A stretch of 64,000 nt of DNA. Origin: Mesorhizobium sp. WSM4313. Its GTDB lineage: Bacteria > Pseudomonadota > Alphaproteobacteria > Rhizobiales > Rhizobiaceae. Below are positions 1 through 7,613 of this stretch, in pieces. The position numbers and the translations under genes were made by a program. Each line of letters starts with the position of its first letter. The stretch's first letter is position 1. The notes under the pieces were generated by a model. It saw only the letters and a list, made by a program, of their open reading frames with translations. It was not told the DNA's origin and ran no database searches. The DNA lies in assembly GCF_002294725.1 (NCBI RefSeq), contig NZ_NSFT01000008.1, positions 212,884 through 276,883 of the forward strand, written 5' to 3'.

Positions 1-560
1 CAGGCTACATTCGCGGCGAACATGGCAATGACGTAGGCGAAGAGGCTCAAAGTTGTCCATTTGAGCACTTTCACGTAGCGGGTGTAGTCGATGAAGACGA
101 TCGCGCAGATACAGATGATCGCGAATGCGATGACATAGAGCGGGCTCGGCCCGCCGATGAGCAGCTCCAACGCGTCCGCCATGGCGCTGAGGTCGGCACC
201 GATATTGATGACGTTGGCGACGGAAAGCAGCACCACCACGACGCAGAGCAGCGAGGCGGGATAGTGTCTGCTGAGATTGCCGGAAATCCCCTTGCCGGTG
301 GTGCGGCCGATGCGGGCGGCGATCTCCTGGATCGCCGCCATCAGCGGGAACGTGAACAGCATGCTCCAGCCGATATTGAAACCGAGCTGCGCGCCAGCTT
401 GGCTGTAGCTTCCGATGCCGGAGGGATCGTCGTCGGATGCGCCGGTGATAAAACCGGGGCCGATCGTACGCAGGAACCGTTGCAAAGGTCCCTTCGCCGA
501 CGTGTTGCTTCGTTCTCTCTCGATGTGCGAACCGACTTCGGCCATCCTTGGTTCTTCCAT
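1..560 (-). CDS. NRAMP-family divalent metal transporter (3' end outside window)
   Basis: This is the N-terminal 186 codons of an inner-membrane metal transporter of the NRAMP superfamily; the gene runs off the left edge. After a polar N-terminus the first helix carries DDDPSGIGSYSQ instead of the DPGN signature of classical Mn/Fe NRAMPs, followed by hydrophobic segments (LLCVVVVLLSVANV, YVIAFAIICICAIVFIDY). The DPSG-type helix is typical of the NRAMP-related clade, part of which is known to carry magnesium or manganese. The ATG at 560 is the first in-frame ATG; a second lies at 545. Family assignment is firm, substrate is not. Confidence 0.85.
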   Translation of the reverse strand, partial: MEEPRMAEVGSHIERERSNTSAKGPLQRFLRTIGPGFITGASDDDPSGIGSYSQAGAQLGFNIGWSMLFTFPLMAAIQEIAARIGRTTGKGISGNLSRHYPASLLCVVVVLLSVANVINIGADLSAMADALELLIGGPSPLYVIAFAIICICAIVFIDYTRYVKVLKWTTLSLFAYVIAMFAANVA

Positions 561-949
561 GCCCGGCCGAGCGCTAGCGCAATGGCAGCCGAGGCCAGGG
601 TTAATCGGAGCGACTTGCACGACAGGCTCGGACAGGTGTTTTGCGTAGATAAGCAAGAGCTAACGAAGATGGTGGGTAACTGGCGGCGATGACGTCGGTT
701 CCGCCGTCATCGTCACTTTCGCATCAGAGGGCGGATCCGGTCGGGTGCCGAAAAGGGTCCTACATAAATATATCGGGGGTTGTCTTGCCGGGAGTCAGTT
801 TAAACGCTATATGTGTGATATCGATCTTGTTGAACGAACGTTGTTTCAGGGCCTTTGCGCCCGACGATCTTCCCTCTCAATTTCGAAAACCGTGACGTTT
901 GGCATTCGGCCAAGCGGCGGTAATTTGCGTCGATTTGAAAGGAAATCGT
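561..949. other. Intergenic region / probable long 5' leader of the cold-shock gene
   Basis: About 390 bases without a convincing gene. The part next to the cold-shock gene is AT-richer than its surroundings (around 760-845) and probably holds the promoter and a long untranslated leader, as is common for cspA-type genes. No clear -35/-10 pair was identified. Confidence 0.4.
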
Positions 950-1159
950 ATGACTACTGGAACCGTGAAGTTTTTCAACGCCACCAAGGGCTTTGGCTTC
1001 ATCGAACAGGGCGGCGGCCAGCCGGACGTGTTCGTTCACATCTCCGCCGTGGAGCGCGCAGGGATGCGTTCTCTCGTCGAAGGCCAGAAGGTAAGCTTTG
1101 ACGTCGTCAAGGACGCTCGCAGCGGCAAGAGCGCCGCGGAGAACCTCCAGGCAGCCTAA
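950..1159 (+). CDS. Cold-shock protein, CspA family
   Basis: A 69-residue single cold-shock domain (OB-fold) that binds single-stranded RNA/DNA. The nucleic-acid binding motifs RNP1 (KGFGFIEQ) and RNP2 (VFVHISAV) are both present. The ATG at 950 is chosen over an upstream in-frame start because it sits 6 bases after AAAGGA and gives the normal family length. A strong terminator follows at 1221. Expression is probably cold or growth-phase dependent, as for the family; nothing here shows that directly. Confidence 0.95.
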   Translation: MTTGTVKFFNATKGFGFIEQGGGQPDVFVHISAVERAGMRSLVEGQKVSFDVVKDARSGKSAAENLQAA

Positions 1160-1220
1160 GCCATGCGTCGGCGCCTTTGACCACGGATGTACCGGCACAG
1201 GCGCTGGGGCTTTGAGGGAA

Positions 1221-1246
1221 GGTCGGGTTCGCCCGGCCTTTTTCGT
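1221..1246 (+). terminator. Rho-independent terminator of the cold-shock gene
   Basis: GGTCGGG-TTCG-CCCGGCC stem with a stable TTCG tetraloop followed directly by TTTTTCGTTT. Confidence 0.9.
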
Positions 1247-1265
1247 TTGCATAGCGAGGTAGCAC

Positions 1266-1460
1266 ATGGCTGATACGAATGTGTTCAAGCCGAAAGGCGA
1301 CGCCAAGAACGAGGCCACTACAAAAACCGCGCGCGCCATCATCGACAGCGAGGCGGCGGCCAGGATTGCCAAAACGGCGCGTCTTCGCAAGGCCAGGCTT
1401 GCGCAGGAGCCGGTGGAGGAGCCGGTAAAGAAGGTGAAGAAGAAGGCCGCCGCCAAATAG
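1266..1460 (+). CDS. Small basic hypothetical protein
   Basis: A 64-residue protein with an alanine/lysine-rich, strongly basic C-terminus (EPVKKVKKKAAAK). It begins 20 bases after the cold-shock gene terminator, so it needs its own promoter or read-through. AGCGAGGTAGC precedes the ATG. The composition suggests a nucleic-acid binding or unstructured protein, but no domain is recognised. Confidence 0.6.
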   Translation: MADTNVFKPKGDAKNEATTKTARAIIDSEAAARIAKTARLRKARLAQEPVEEPVKKVKKKAAAK

Positions 1461-1554
1461 GGGCGCGGCGTGAGCGGCGCCGTGGCGGCCGGGCTGGTTC
1501 ACCCTTTCCTGAGATGGTCGCCCCGGCTGCGGGAAAATCTCGATAAGCCTTTGA

Positions 1555-1755
1555 TCAGTGCCGTCCCTTGAGGAACCTCGCCTCTCTCACCAGTGAAGTC
1601 CAGTCAGGGCCGATAAGCTTGATCAGTTCGCGAGCTTCGTCCTCCGAGATGTCCGTATCCTTTGCCAGGCGGCGGGCAAGCAATTCCACATCGCCCTGTG
1701 CTGGTTGAGCCGCTTTGCCATCGCCGGGTTCGGCGCCGTCGCCTCGGTTGATCAT
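1555..1755 (-). CDS. Small DUF3606-like protein
   Basis: A 66-residue soluble protein. The C-terminal half (VELLARRLAKDTDISEDEAREL, then IKLIGPDWTSLV) resembles the DUF3606 fold found in many small rhizobial stress proteins. The ATG at 1755 is preceded by GGAAGGAG at good spacing; longer in-frame extensions lack this. Function unknown. The link to stress rests on family habit and on the neighbouring csbD gene. Confidence 0.7.
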   Translation of the reverse strand: MINRGDGAEPGDGKAAQPAQGDVELLARRLAKDTDISEDEARELIKLIGPDWTSLVREARFLKGRH

Positions 1756-2006
1756 GAGCCAACTCCTTCCGGGTAGGAACTTTCGAGGCGGCGGCATGTT
1801 TCATGCGTTTCTGCAATTTGATGTCCGGGGCGTCCCGCTGGCGGCGGACCATAAGGTCCGAGGCTGATCCCCGATGCCGCGCCTTTCTGGAACCGGCGCA
1901 AGGCGGCGCGCCCGCGGCCTCCCGAAGGCAAGCCGATCCGGATAATCCAGCGCGCCTTCGGCGCGTGCGGAACTCGGCCATGGTAGCCCATCAGAGCCAT
2001 TTATGC

Positions 2007-2030
2007 CGTTTCGACCTGCAGGTCGAAACG
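2007..2030. repeat. Perfect 24-bp palindrome
   Basis: CGTTTCGACCTG followed by its exact reverse complement, centred on CTGCAG. It lies about 75 bases downstream of csbD and lacks a T-run, so it is not an ordinary terminator. Confidence 0.8.
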
Positions 2031-2104
2031 CCGTCGCGCAGGCTTGACCGGCTTACTCAAAGGCGCTGCCGCGAGGCAACGCCCTTCGTTTTGGGAGCCG
2101 GCTG

Positions 2105-2308
2105 TTACCAGCCCTGCATCCTGTACCAGTCGTCGATGTCGCGGCGCACGCGATCCTTCTCCAGGCCGTAGCGTTCCTGGATTACGCCTTCGAGCTGGTC
2201 GCGCTTTCCGGCGATACGATCGAGATCGTCGTCGGTCAGCTTGCCCCACTGTTCCTTCACCTTGCCCTTCACCTGCTTCCAATTGCCTTCGACGCGGTTC
2301 CAGTCCAT
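2105..2308 (-). CDS. CsbD-family stress protein
   Basis: A 67-residue CsbD-like protein: MDWNRVEGNWKQVKGKVKEQ at the N-terminus, then WGKLTDDDLDRIAGKRDQLEG. CsbD proteins are abundant small stress-induced proteins of unknown biochemical role. A canonical EcfG promoter lies 31 bases upstream of the start (2339-2363), so the gene is predicted to belong to the general stress regulon. A second, frameshifted CsbD gene lies at 45.4-45.6 kb. Confidence 0.95.
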   Translation of the reverse strand: MDWNRVEGNWKQVKGKVKEQWGKLTDDDLDRIAGKRDQLEGVIQERYGLEKDRVRRDIDDWYRMQGW

Positions 2309-2338
2309 GGCCGGACCTCCTGTTGGATACGGAGGGCT

Positions 2339-2363
2339 AACGGCAACACGACCGCGAAGTTCC
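2339..2363 (-). promoter_or_regulatory. Sigma-EcfG promoter of csbD
   Basis: Read on the minus strand: GGAAC (2363-2359), 16 bases, CGTT (2342-2339). This is an exact match to the alphaproteobacterial general-stress promoter consensus GGAAC-N16/17-CGTT, correctly placed upstream of csbD. Confidence 0.85.
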
Positions 2364-2439
2364 TGTCGAAAGCTCTTTCTGCGTCGAGGCAGACGCTGAG
2401 CACAACGAAACGGACGAATGTGCCTTCATCTGGCCGTCA

Positions 2440-2533
2440 TAATGAACCGCCAAATTAGCAAACGCTGAACGTGACCCCGGTCAGCATGTTCCCAAGACCT
2501 CTCTTGCCCGGCTCCTGGTCCGGGCTTCTTTTT
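2440..2533 (+). ncRNA. Candidate small RNA ending in an orphan terminator
   Basis: A short hairpin (TGACC-CC-GGTCA near 2472-2483) is followed by a terminator hairpin GCCCGG-CTCCTGGT-CCGGGC (2506-2525) and TTCTTTTT. No protein gene on this strand precedes it. The CUCCU in the terminator loop resembles the anti-Shine-Dalgarno loops of alphaproteobacterial trans-acting sRNAs. The 5' end is a guess. Confidence 0.4.
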
Positions 2534-2625
2534 AATGCATGTCGCCCAGAATGCGCAGCGGTTCTGGGACGACGGGCATCAAAACAAAGACTTAAAGCGT
2601 GTCGTCTGAATTCATTTCAGCGACG
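2530..2625. repeat. Rhizobial intergenic mosaic-type repeat
   Basis: Starts directly after the candidate terminator. The first hairpin pairs GTCGCCCAGAA with TTCTGGGACGAC around TGCGCAGCGG; a second pairs AAAGCGTGTCG with CGACGCGC. The architecture and wording match the palindromic mosaic elements common between rhizobial genes. The region 2310-2854 otherwise holds no supported gene. Confidence 0.55.
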
Positions 2626-2854
2626 CGCCTCAGGTGCTGGCATCCCGCCTGGAACGGGTGGCGCGGATTGGCGATGGCGCATCCTCAAAAATCCGGCAGC
2701 GTTGGAACATTAGGCCGGTGCCGAGGTTCTTGCATGCATGGATGGCGCGCAGTTTCCCCGAAGCCCGTCATCCGGACCGGGTTCCGACCCGAGCAAGCCC
2801 GCCTCGGCCGTCCCTCGCCGGGACGGGCTTTATCGTGACGAGATCGGAAGGACC

Positions 2855-3268
2855 ATGCTTCACCAAGCCGCCAAAATCGCCGAGCAGGCCCATCGGGGTC
2901 AGAAAGACAAGACCGGCAGACCCTACATCGAACATCTGAGACGGGTTGCCGATGCGGTCGAAACGCTGGACGAAAAGACGGTTGCCTATCTGCATGACGT
3001 GGTCGAGAAAGGCGAGGGTTGGAGTCTCGAGCGGCTGCACGGCGCCGGCTTCGGCCTGCCGGTGGTGGCGGCGGTCGATGCGCTGACCAGGCGCATGGAC
3101 GAGAGCGAGGAGAGTTTCATTTTCCGCGCCGCCTCGAACGAGCTTGCCCTGCCGGTTAAGATAGCCGACCTGCGCGACAATCTGTGGCAAGCTCATCAGG
3201 CGGGCGTTGCGCCGGACCGGTATGAGACGGGGCTCGACATTCTGGGCGAGTTGGCCGCCAGGGACTGA
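2855..3268 (+). CDS. HD-domain protein, SpoT/MESH1-like
   Basis: A 137-residue single-domain protein of the HD_4 family. The fold runs AEQAHRGQKDKTGRPYIEHL, then AYLHDVVEKGEG, then VKIADLRDNL, matching the metal-binding H...HD...D pattern of (p)ppGpp hydrolases. The acidic residue that normally follows VE in the HDxxED motif is lysine here, which may reduce or alter hydrolase activity. The ATG at 2855 has GGAAGG 8 bases upstream; upstream in-frame codons are low-complexity. Possible roles are small alarmone hydrolase or another nucleotide phosphohydrolase. Confidence 0.8.
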   Translation: MLHQAAKIAEQAHRGQKDKTGRPYIEHLRRVADAVETLDEKTVAYLHDVVEKGEGWSLERLHGAGFGLPVVAAVDALTRRMDESEESFIFRAASNELALPVKIADLRDNLWQAHQAGVAPDRYETGLDILGELAARD

Positions 3269-3301
3269 GCGGCGCACTGGGCTGCTGCCGGCGGCGCCCC
3301 G

Positions 3302-3634
3302 CTATTCGTCGAGCTGCAGCAAATCGAGCCGCGCGTCGGGCAGCGCGTGCTCCCACAGGGCCCTTTCGAGGTCGTTGCGGTTGTCGCCGCCCGTGGCTTC
3401 CGGCAGGTCGAGCGCCGTTAAGGCCTGGTCGTCGAACTCGATCGGCGCCCCGTAAAGTTGGGCGATTTGCATCACCAGGCTTTCGATGTCCTCGCGGGCG
3501 ATGTTCTCGGCGAGGTTCTTGAGCCTGATTTCTTCCGCAACCCGGATGATGTTGACGATGCCGTCGATCCGCAGGGCCTGCTGGACCTTGCAGTGAGAGT
3601 CGTCGCGCAGCCGGTTGGAAAATCCTCGCATCAT
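3302..3634 (-). CDS. Conserved hypothetical protein
   Basis: A 110-residue soluble, acidic protein beginning MMRGFSNRLRDDSH. AAAGGAGGG sits 8 bases before the ATG at 3634, which fixes the start; the in-frame extension to 3808 is AT-rich and non-coding in style. Helices predicted from VNIIRVAEEIRLKNLAENIA and EDIESLVMQIAQLYG. No known domain recognised. Confidence 0.65.
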   Translation of the reverse strand: MMRGFSNRLRDDSHCKVQQALRIDGIVNIIRVAEEIRLKNLAENIAREDIESLVMQIAQLYGAPIEFDDQALTALDLPEATGGDNRNDLERALWEHALPDARLDLLQLDE

Positions 3635-3904
3635 TGGAAAACCCTCCTTTCGCGGGGGTCTATCCCTCTGTTGCAACCATGCGCTGGAGTAGTGCGGTTG
3701 GCAATACACAAATTTTAAAAACAATAAATAAATCAGCCGGTTAGCAAAGTAGATCAAACGCGGTTTCACCGCATCCTTAGCATCGTTGGCTTCATTGTCG
3801 GTCGGCAAATCATCCCCTCTTGACGCCTTATGGCCGCTTCCTATTTCTACTCACAGTTAGGCACATACTAACTCACAAGCATTCGGCTCGGGTGGAGGCG
3901 GAAA

Positions 3905-4150
3905 GTGGTTGAGCTTGAACGGCCGCAAAGATTGCAGATCATGCTGACCGACGAGGAATTGGCGGCGCTGGAAAACTGGCGTTTCGAAAAACGCATGCCA
4001 AGCCGCTCGGCCGCCGTGCGCGAGCTTTTGCGCCGTGGGCTGGCGTCCGATGGGTTTCTGACCGCTGACCTGGGCGCGAAGTCGCAGGATTTCGGCGTGA
4101 TATCGCTGGATCGGAAGGTCGCAGATGGCTCCAGCGACTCGAAACCCTGA
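3905..4150 (+). CDS. Ribbon-helix-helix-like small protein
   Basis: An 81-residue protein whose first half (LQIMLTDEELAALENWRFEKR, then PSRSAAVRELLRRGL) has the strand-helix-helix layout of CopG/Arc-type DNA-binding antitoxins or regulators. It starts with GTG and has a poor Shine-Dalgarno. No toxin partner is adjacent; the sensor kinase gene follows 60 bases later on the same strand. Confidence 0.65.
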   Translation: MVELERPQRLQIMLTDEELAALENWRFEKRMPSRSAAVRELLRRGLASDGFLTADLGAKSQDFGVISLDRKVADGSSDSKP

Positions 4151-4210
4151 GCAGATGCACGCTCGCTCGCGGCAGATTGCCTTGACCTCGGCCGGCCCTA
4201 ATTACCGTCC

Positions 4211-5266
4211 ATGACCAATCCCGGGGGGACGTTCCGACACGATCCGAACGCCGATGCGCGCTTGGCCGCGATCGTCGATTCTTCCTACGACGCCATCGTT
4301 GGCAAGACTCTGGACAGCGTGATCACCGACTGGAACCACGCGGCCGAACGGATGTTCGGCCATACAGCCGAAGAGGCCATCGGCCGGTCGATCCTGATGC
4401 TGATCCCAGAGCATATGCAAGACGAGGAAACCGAGATCATCGGCCGCATTCGCAAGGGGGAGCGCATTCCGAGCTTTGAGACGGTGCGCAGGCGCAAGGA
4501 CGGCTCGCTGATCACCGTTTCACTGACGATTTCGCCGATCAAGAACAATGCGGGCGAGATCATCGGCGCCTCGACGATCGCCCGCGATATCAGCGCTGCC
4601 AAGGAAAGCGAGCGCCGCATCCGGCTCTTGATGCGCGAGGTCAATCACCGCGTGAAGAACCAGTTCGCCGTGATCCTGTCGATGATCAGGGAAACCAGCA
4701 AGCGCTCCACCGATCCGGGCGAGTTCGAGGAACTGATCCGTTCGCGCATCATGGCGCTGTCGCGCTCGCACGATCTCCTGGTCACCTCCGAATGGGCCGG
4801 CGCCAGCCTGTTCGACCTGATCCAGGAGCATCTGAAGCCTTTCGGCCATGAGGAGCGCATCTCGCTTTCCGGGCCGCTCCTGAAGCTGCAGTCCAACGCC
4901 GTGCAGAATCTCGGCATGGCCTTCCACGAGTTGGGCACCAACTCATCCAAATATGGCGCGCTGGCGGGCGAAGGCGGCCGCATCGAAATCACCTGGCAGG
5001 TCGAGCCCGGCCCGCGAGCGCAGCGGCGCTTTCATCTTCTGTGGCACGAGACATCCGGCGCGACGGCCGTTGGAGCTGAGCAGAAGACGAGTGAGCGCAA
5101 GGGTTTTGGCACCGTGGTGCTGCAGCGGGTGGCGCCGCAGTCGCTGAGCGGTTCCTCAAGCCTCGAACGCTCGCCCGGCAGCGTGAAATGGACGCTCGAC
5201 GCGCCGCTCGAGGCGATCGTCGTTCCGCAGCTGGGGGCAGAGGGCGACACCGACTTCGGCGTCTGA
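4211..5266 (+). CDS. PAS sensor histidine kinase, HWE/HisKA_2 class
   Basis: A 351-residue soluble kinase. A PAS domain spans about residues 15-125 (IVDSSYDAIVGKT ... GEIIGASTIARDIS). The phosphoacceptor is His146 in EVNHRVKNQF. An HWE-type N-box HELGTNSSKYGAL follows at 239-251, and the later W-x-E motif reads LLWHETSG. Kinases of this class in Rhizobiales often phosphorylate PhyR and switch on the EcfG general stress response, or sense light or redox through PAS. No response regulator is adjacent. Involvement with the EcfG promoters nearby is inference. Confidence 0.9.
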   Translation: MTNPGGTFRHDPNADARLAAIVDSSYDAIVGKTLDSVITDWNHAAERMFGHTAEEAIGRSILMLIPEHMQDEETEIIGRIRKGERIPSFETVRRRKDGSLITVSLTISPIKNNAGEIIGASTIARDISAAKESERRIRLLMREVNHRVKNQFAVILSMIRETSKRSTDPGEFEELIRSRIMALSRSHDLLVTSEWAGASLFDLIQEHLKPFGHEERISLSGPLLKLQSNAVQNLGMAFHELGTNSSKYGALAGEGGRIEITWQVEPGPRAQRRFHLLWHETSGATAVGAEQKTSERKGFGTVVLQRVAPQSLSGSSSLERSPGSVKWTLDAPLEAIVVPQLGAEGDTDFGV

Positions 5267-5432
5267 GCGGCAGGCGGCGGGATTTCTGCCGTCCCACGCC
5301 GGGCGACGCGCAGTCCGGGCCCGCCTGACCGCCACTTGCAGCCTGATAGAAACGTAATTACATCAATCGCTAAGCGTGCAATGTCCACGCGGATACAGTT
5401 GCTTTGGTCAAGCTTCGTCTATGGAGGTTGTC

Positions 5433-5792
5433 ATGCCAAGCAAACTGATGGAAGCAAGAAAGAGTCAGGACTGGATCACCCTGATCCTGGCGATTTGCCT
5501 GTTCATCTCACCATGGGTCATCGGATTCACCGCAGCGACGGTGCCCGCGTGGAACGCCTGGATTGTCGGCGTTCTCCTCGGCGCGCTGGCGCTCGCGACG
5601 CTTTCGGTGTTCGCCGAATGGGAAGAATGGGTAAACGTCGTCCTCGGGCTCTGGCTGATCGTGTCGCCCTGGTTGCTACACTTCGCGGCTGACACGTATG
5701 TCATGGCCACGCATGTCGTTCTCGGCGTACTGGTGGTCGCGGCATCGGCCTGGGCTGTCTGGGACTTCCGTCATCCCCACGCTCATGCGTGA
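5433..5792 (+). CDS. SPW-repeat membrane protein
   Basis: A 119-residue inner-membrane protein with two SPW repeats: DWITLILAICLFISPWVIGF and WVNVVLGLWLIVSPWLLHF, each a transmembrane helix ending in SPW, with further helices between and after. The ATG at 5433 lies 5 bases after GGAGG. The family is widespread in rhizobia and has no established biochemical role. Confidence 0.9.
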   Translation: MPSKLMEARKSQDWITLILAICLFISPWVIGFTAATVPAWNAWIVGVLLGALALATLSVFAEWEEWVNVVLGLWLIVSPWLLHFAADTYVMATHVVLGVLVVAASAWAVWDFRHPHAHA

Positions 5793-5927
5793 GCGGTGAT
5801 TGAGCGGGAGCCCGCCGCGCAAGCGGCGAGCTCCTGCTACTGCGGCGTCTGGGCATCGGGCTGAGCGGCCATTGCAGCGTCTTCACGCGATTGCTGCAAC
5901 GGGAAACGTTTTGGTGCATTCTTGGGA

Positions 5928-6104
5928 ATGGTCTCGATGCTTAACCCCGACACCCCGGCCAAGTGCTGCTCCTACTGCGGCGGCCGCGACCATGATTTCG
6001 AGGAATGCCCGAAACGCAAGGCCGACGCTGAGAAGGAAAAGGTGGAGCGGGAGCCGGCCGTGATCAGGCTCCCATATTCTCGTCACGCGTCCTCCAACCA
6101 GTAG
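5928..6104 (+). CDS. CCHC zinc-knuckle small protein
   Basis: A 58-residue hydrophilic protein. It contains CSYCGGRDHDFEEC, an exact C-x2-C-x4-H-x4-C zinc knuckle of the type found in retroviral nucleocapsids and RNA-binding proteins, which is rare in bacteria. The rest is charged (KRKADAEKEKVEREP). The start could be ATG 5928 or 5937. It stands alone between the SPW gene and lrp. A nucleic-acid binding role is inferred only from the motif. Confidence 0.6.
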   Translation: MVSMLNPDTPAKCCSYCGGRDHDFEECPKRKADAEKEKVEREPAVIRLPYSRHASSNQ

Positions 6105-6210
6105 ATCGCGCCTTGCGTCGCCATAAAGAGATCTTGCTGCGCGGCCCGCGTCCACGGCTCGATTGCCGACAGGGGTACCGTCGAGCCGTCGTCTCAATTT
6201 GGCACTCGCC

Positions 6211-6684
6211 TTATCCCCTCAGCGCACGCGCCGCCGCCTCCGCGAACGAGATGTCGCCCTTGATCTCGCGCATCGCCATCGAAGTAACCGTGCGGCGCAC
6301 GCCGGGCAGGCGGCTGAGTTCCTCGCGCAGCATCCGGTCGAGCGCCATCATGTCGACGGTGACGATCTGGAGCAGATAGTCGGCTTCGCCCGTGGTGGCG
6401 TAGCAGCGGCGGATCAGCGGGTGCTTCTTCACTGCCGCCTCGAAGGCATCCGACACCTCGAAGTCGATCGACACCTGAATGAAGGCCTCGATGCCGAAGC
6501 CGATCCTGGCCGGGTCGATGCGGGTCGAATATCCGCGGATAACGCCGGCCTCTTCCAGCGCCTTCACCCGTTTCCAGCAAGGCGTCTTGCTCAAGCCGAC
6601 CTCCTCGGCGAGTTCGCCGAACGAAATGCGTGCGTCGCGCTCAAGCGCGGCGACTATTCTGCGGTCGAGAGCATCCAGCGTCAT
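6211..6684 (-). CDS. Lrp/AsnC-family transcriptional regulator
   Basis: A 157-residue Lrp protein: N-terminal winged helix-turn-helix (LDALDRRIVAALERDARISF, then ELAEEVGLSKTPCWKRVKAL) and C-terminal RAM ligand-binding domain (CYATTGEADYLLQIVTVD). It is transcribed divergently from kynA with a 137-base shared promoter region, so it probably controls tryptophan catabolism in response to tryptophan or a kynurenine metabolite. Confidence 0.93.
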   Translation of the reverse strand: MTLDALDRRIVAALERDARISFGELAEEVGLSKTPCWKRVKALEEAGVIRGYSTRIDPARIGFGIEAFIQVSIDFEVSDAFEAAVKKHPLIRRCYATTGEADYLLQIVTVDMMALDRMLREELSRLPGVRRTVTSMAMREIKGDISFAEAAARALRG

Positions 6685-6821
6685 TCGTTCTCCAATATGA
6701 CAGAAGATATCGACGATCGTCCTTCATTCCACGTCATTTGGATAACAGAAAGGAACAATGTTCAAGCCGAAAGCGCTATCCTTGTCGCCTGGTCGAAAAC
6801 CTGCCGCGAGGAGGATACGCC

Positions 6822-7613
6822 ATGGACAAGACGGACTATCACGCCCGCATCGAGGCCCCCGAGATGCGCGACTACGGCGTCTATCTGAAATGCGATCAGC
6901 TGCTCGCCTGCCAAAAACCGCTCTCCGGCATGGTCAACGCCGACGAGCTGCAGTTCCAGATCGTGCACCAGGTCGAGGAACTGTGGATGAAGCTCATCGC
7001 CTACACGCTGGTCGATGTCCTTGACTATCTGGAGAAACAGGACACGCATCGCATCGTCACGCTGATGGGCCGCGTACACCGGCTGATGCGCATGATGACG
7101 GCGCAGCTCGACCTCCTGGAGACCATGTCGCCCAAGGAGTACCAGCAGATCCGCCTGCAGCTCGGCAATGGCAGCGGCCAGGAATCGCCGGGCTTCAAGC
7201 TTTTGCTGCGCCTGCCGCCGGACCTTTGGCGGGCCTTCAGGCGTGCCTATCTCGACGGCCGCGGGCTGACCGTGGAGGATATCTATGACGAGCATTACGA
7301 CCACGGCGATTCCTATGTCGTGGCCGAGGCGCTGATCGAGTTCGACGAGCTGTTCCAGAAATTCCGCGCCAACCACCTCTATCTGATCCACCGCTCGATC
7401 GGGCTCGGCGCGAAGTCGCTGAAAGGCAGGCCGGTGGAGATCCTCGAAGGCGGCGCCCGCCACCGCTTCTTCCCCGAGCTCTGGGACATTCGCTGCGCCA
7501 TGACGGACCGCTGGGGCGCCGAATACGGCACCGTTCGGGATTCGATCAGCCATCTGCCGCAACTTTCTCCTTCTCCCCTTGTGGGAGAAAGTGGCCGCGA
7601 AGCGGCCGGATGA
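6822..7613 (+). CDS. kynA: Tryptophan 2,3-dioxygenase
   Basis: A 263-residue haem enzyme that opens the indole ring of L-tryptophan to N-formylkynurenine, the first step of the kynurenine pathway. The catalytic histidine lies in FQIVHQVEELW and the proximal haem histidine in NHLYLIHRSIG; the family C-terminal FPELWDIRCAM is intact. GAGGAG precedes the ATG at 6822. The last 17 or so codons (QLSPSPLVGE... to the stop) are encoded by the left arm of the palindromic repeat at 7561. No kynB or kynU is nearby. Confidence 0.95.
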   Translation: MDKTDYHARIEAPEMRDYGVYLKCDQLLACQKPLSGMVNADELQFQIVHQVEELWMKLIAYTLVDVLDYLEKQDTHRIVTLMGRVHRLMRMMTAQLDLLETMSPKEYQQIRLQLGNGSGQESPGFKLLLRLPPDLWRAFRRAYLDGRGLTVEDIYDEHYDHGDSYVVAEALIEFDELFQKFRANHLYLIHRSIGLGAKSLKGRPVEILEGGARHRFFPELWDIRCAMTDRWGAEYGTVRDSISHLPQLSPSPLVGESGREAAG

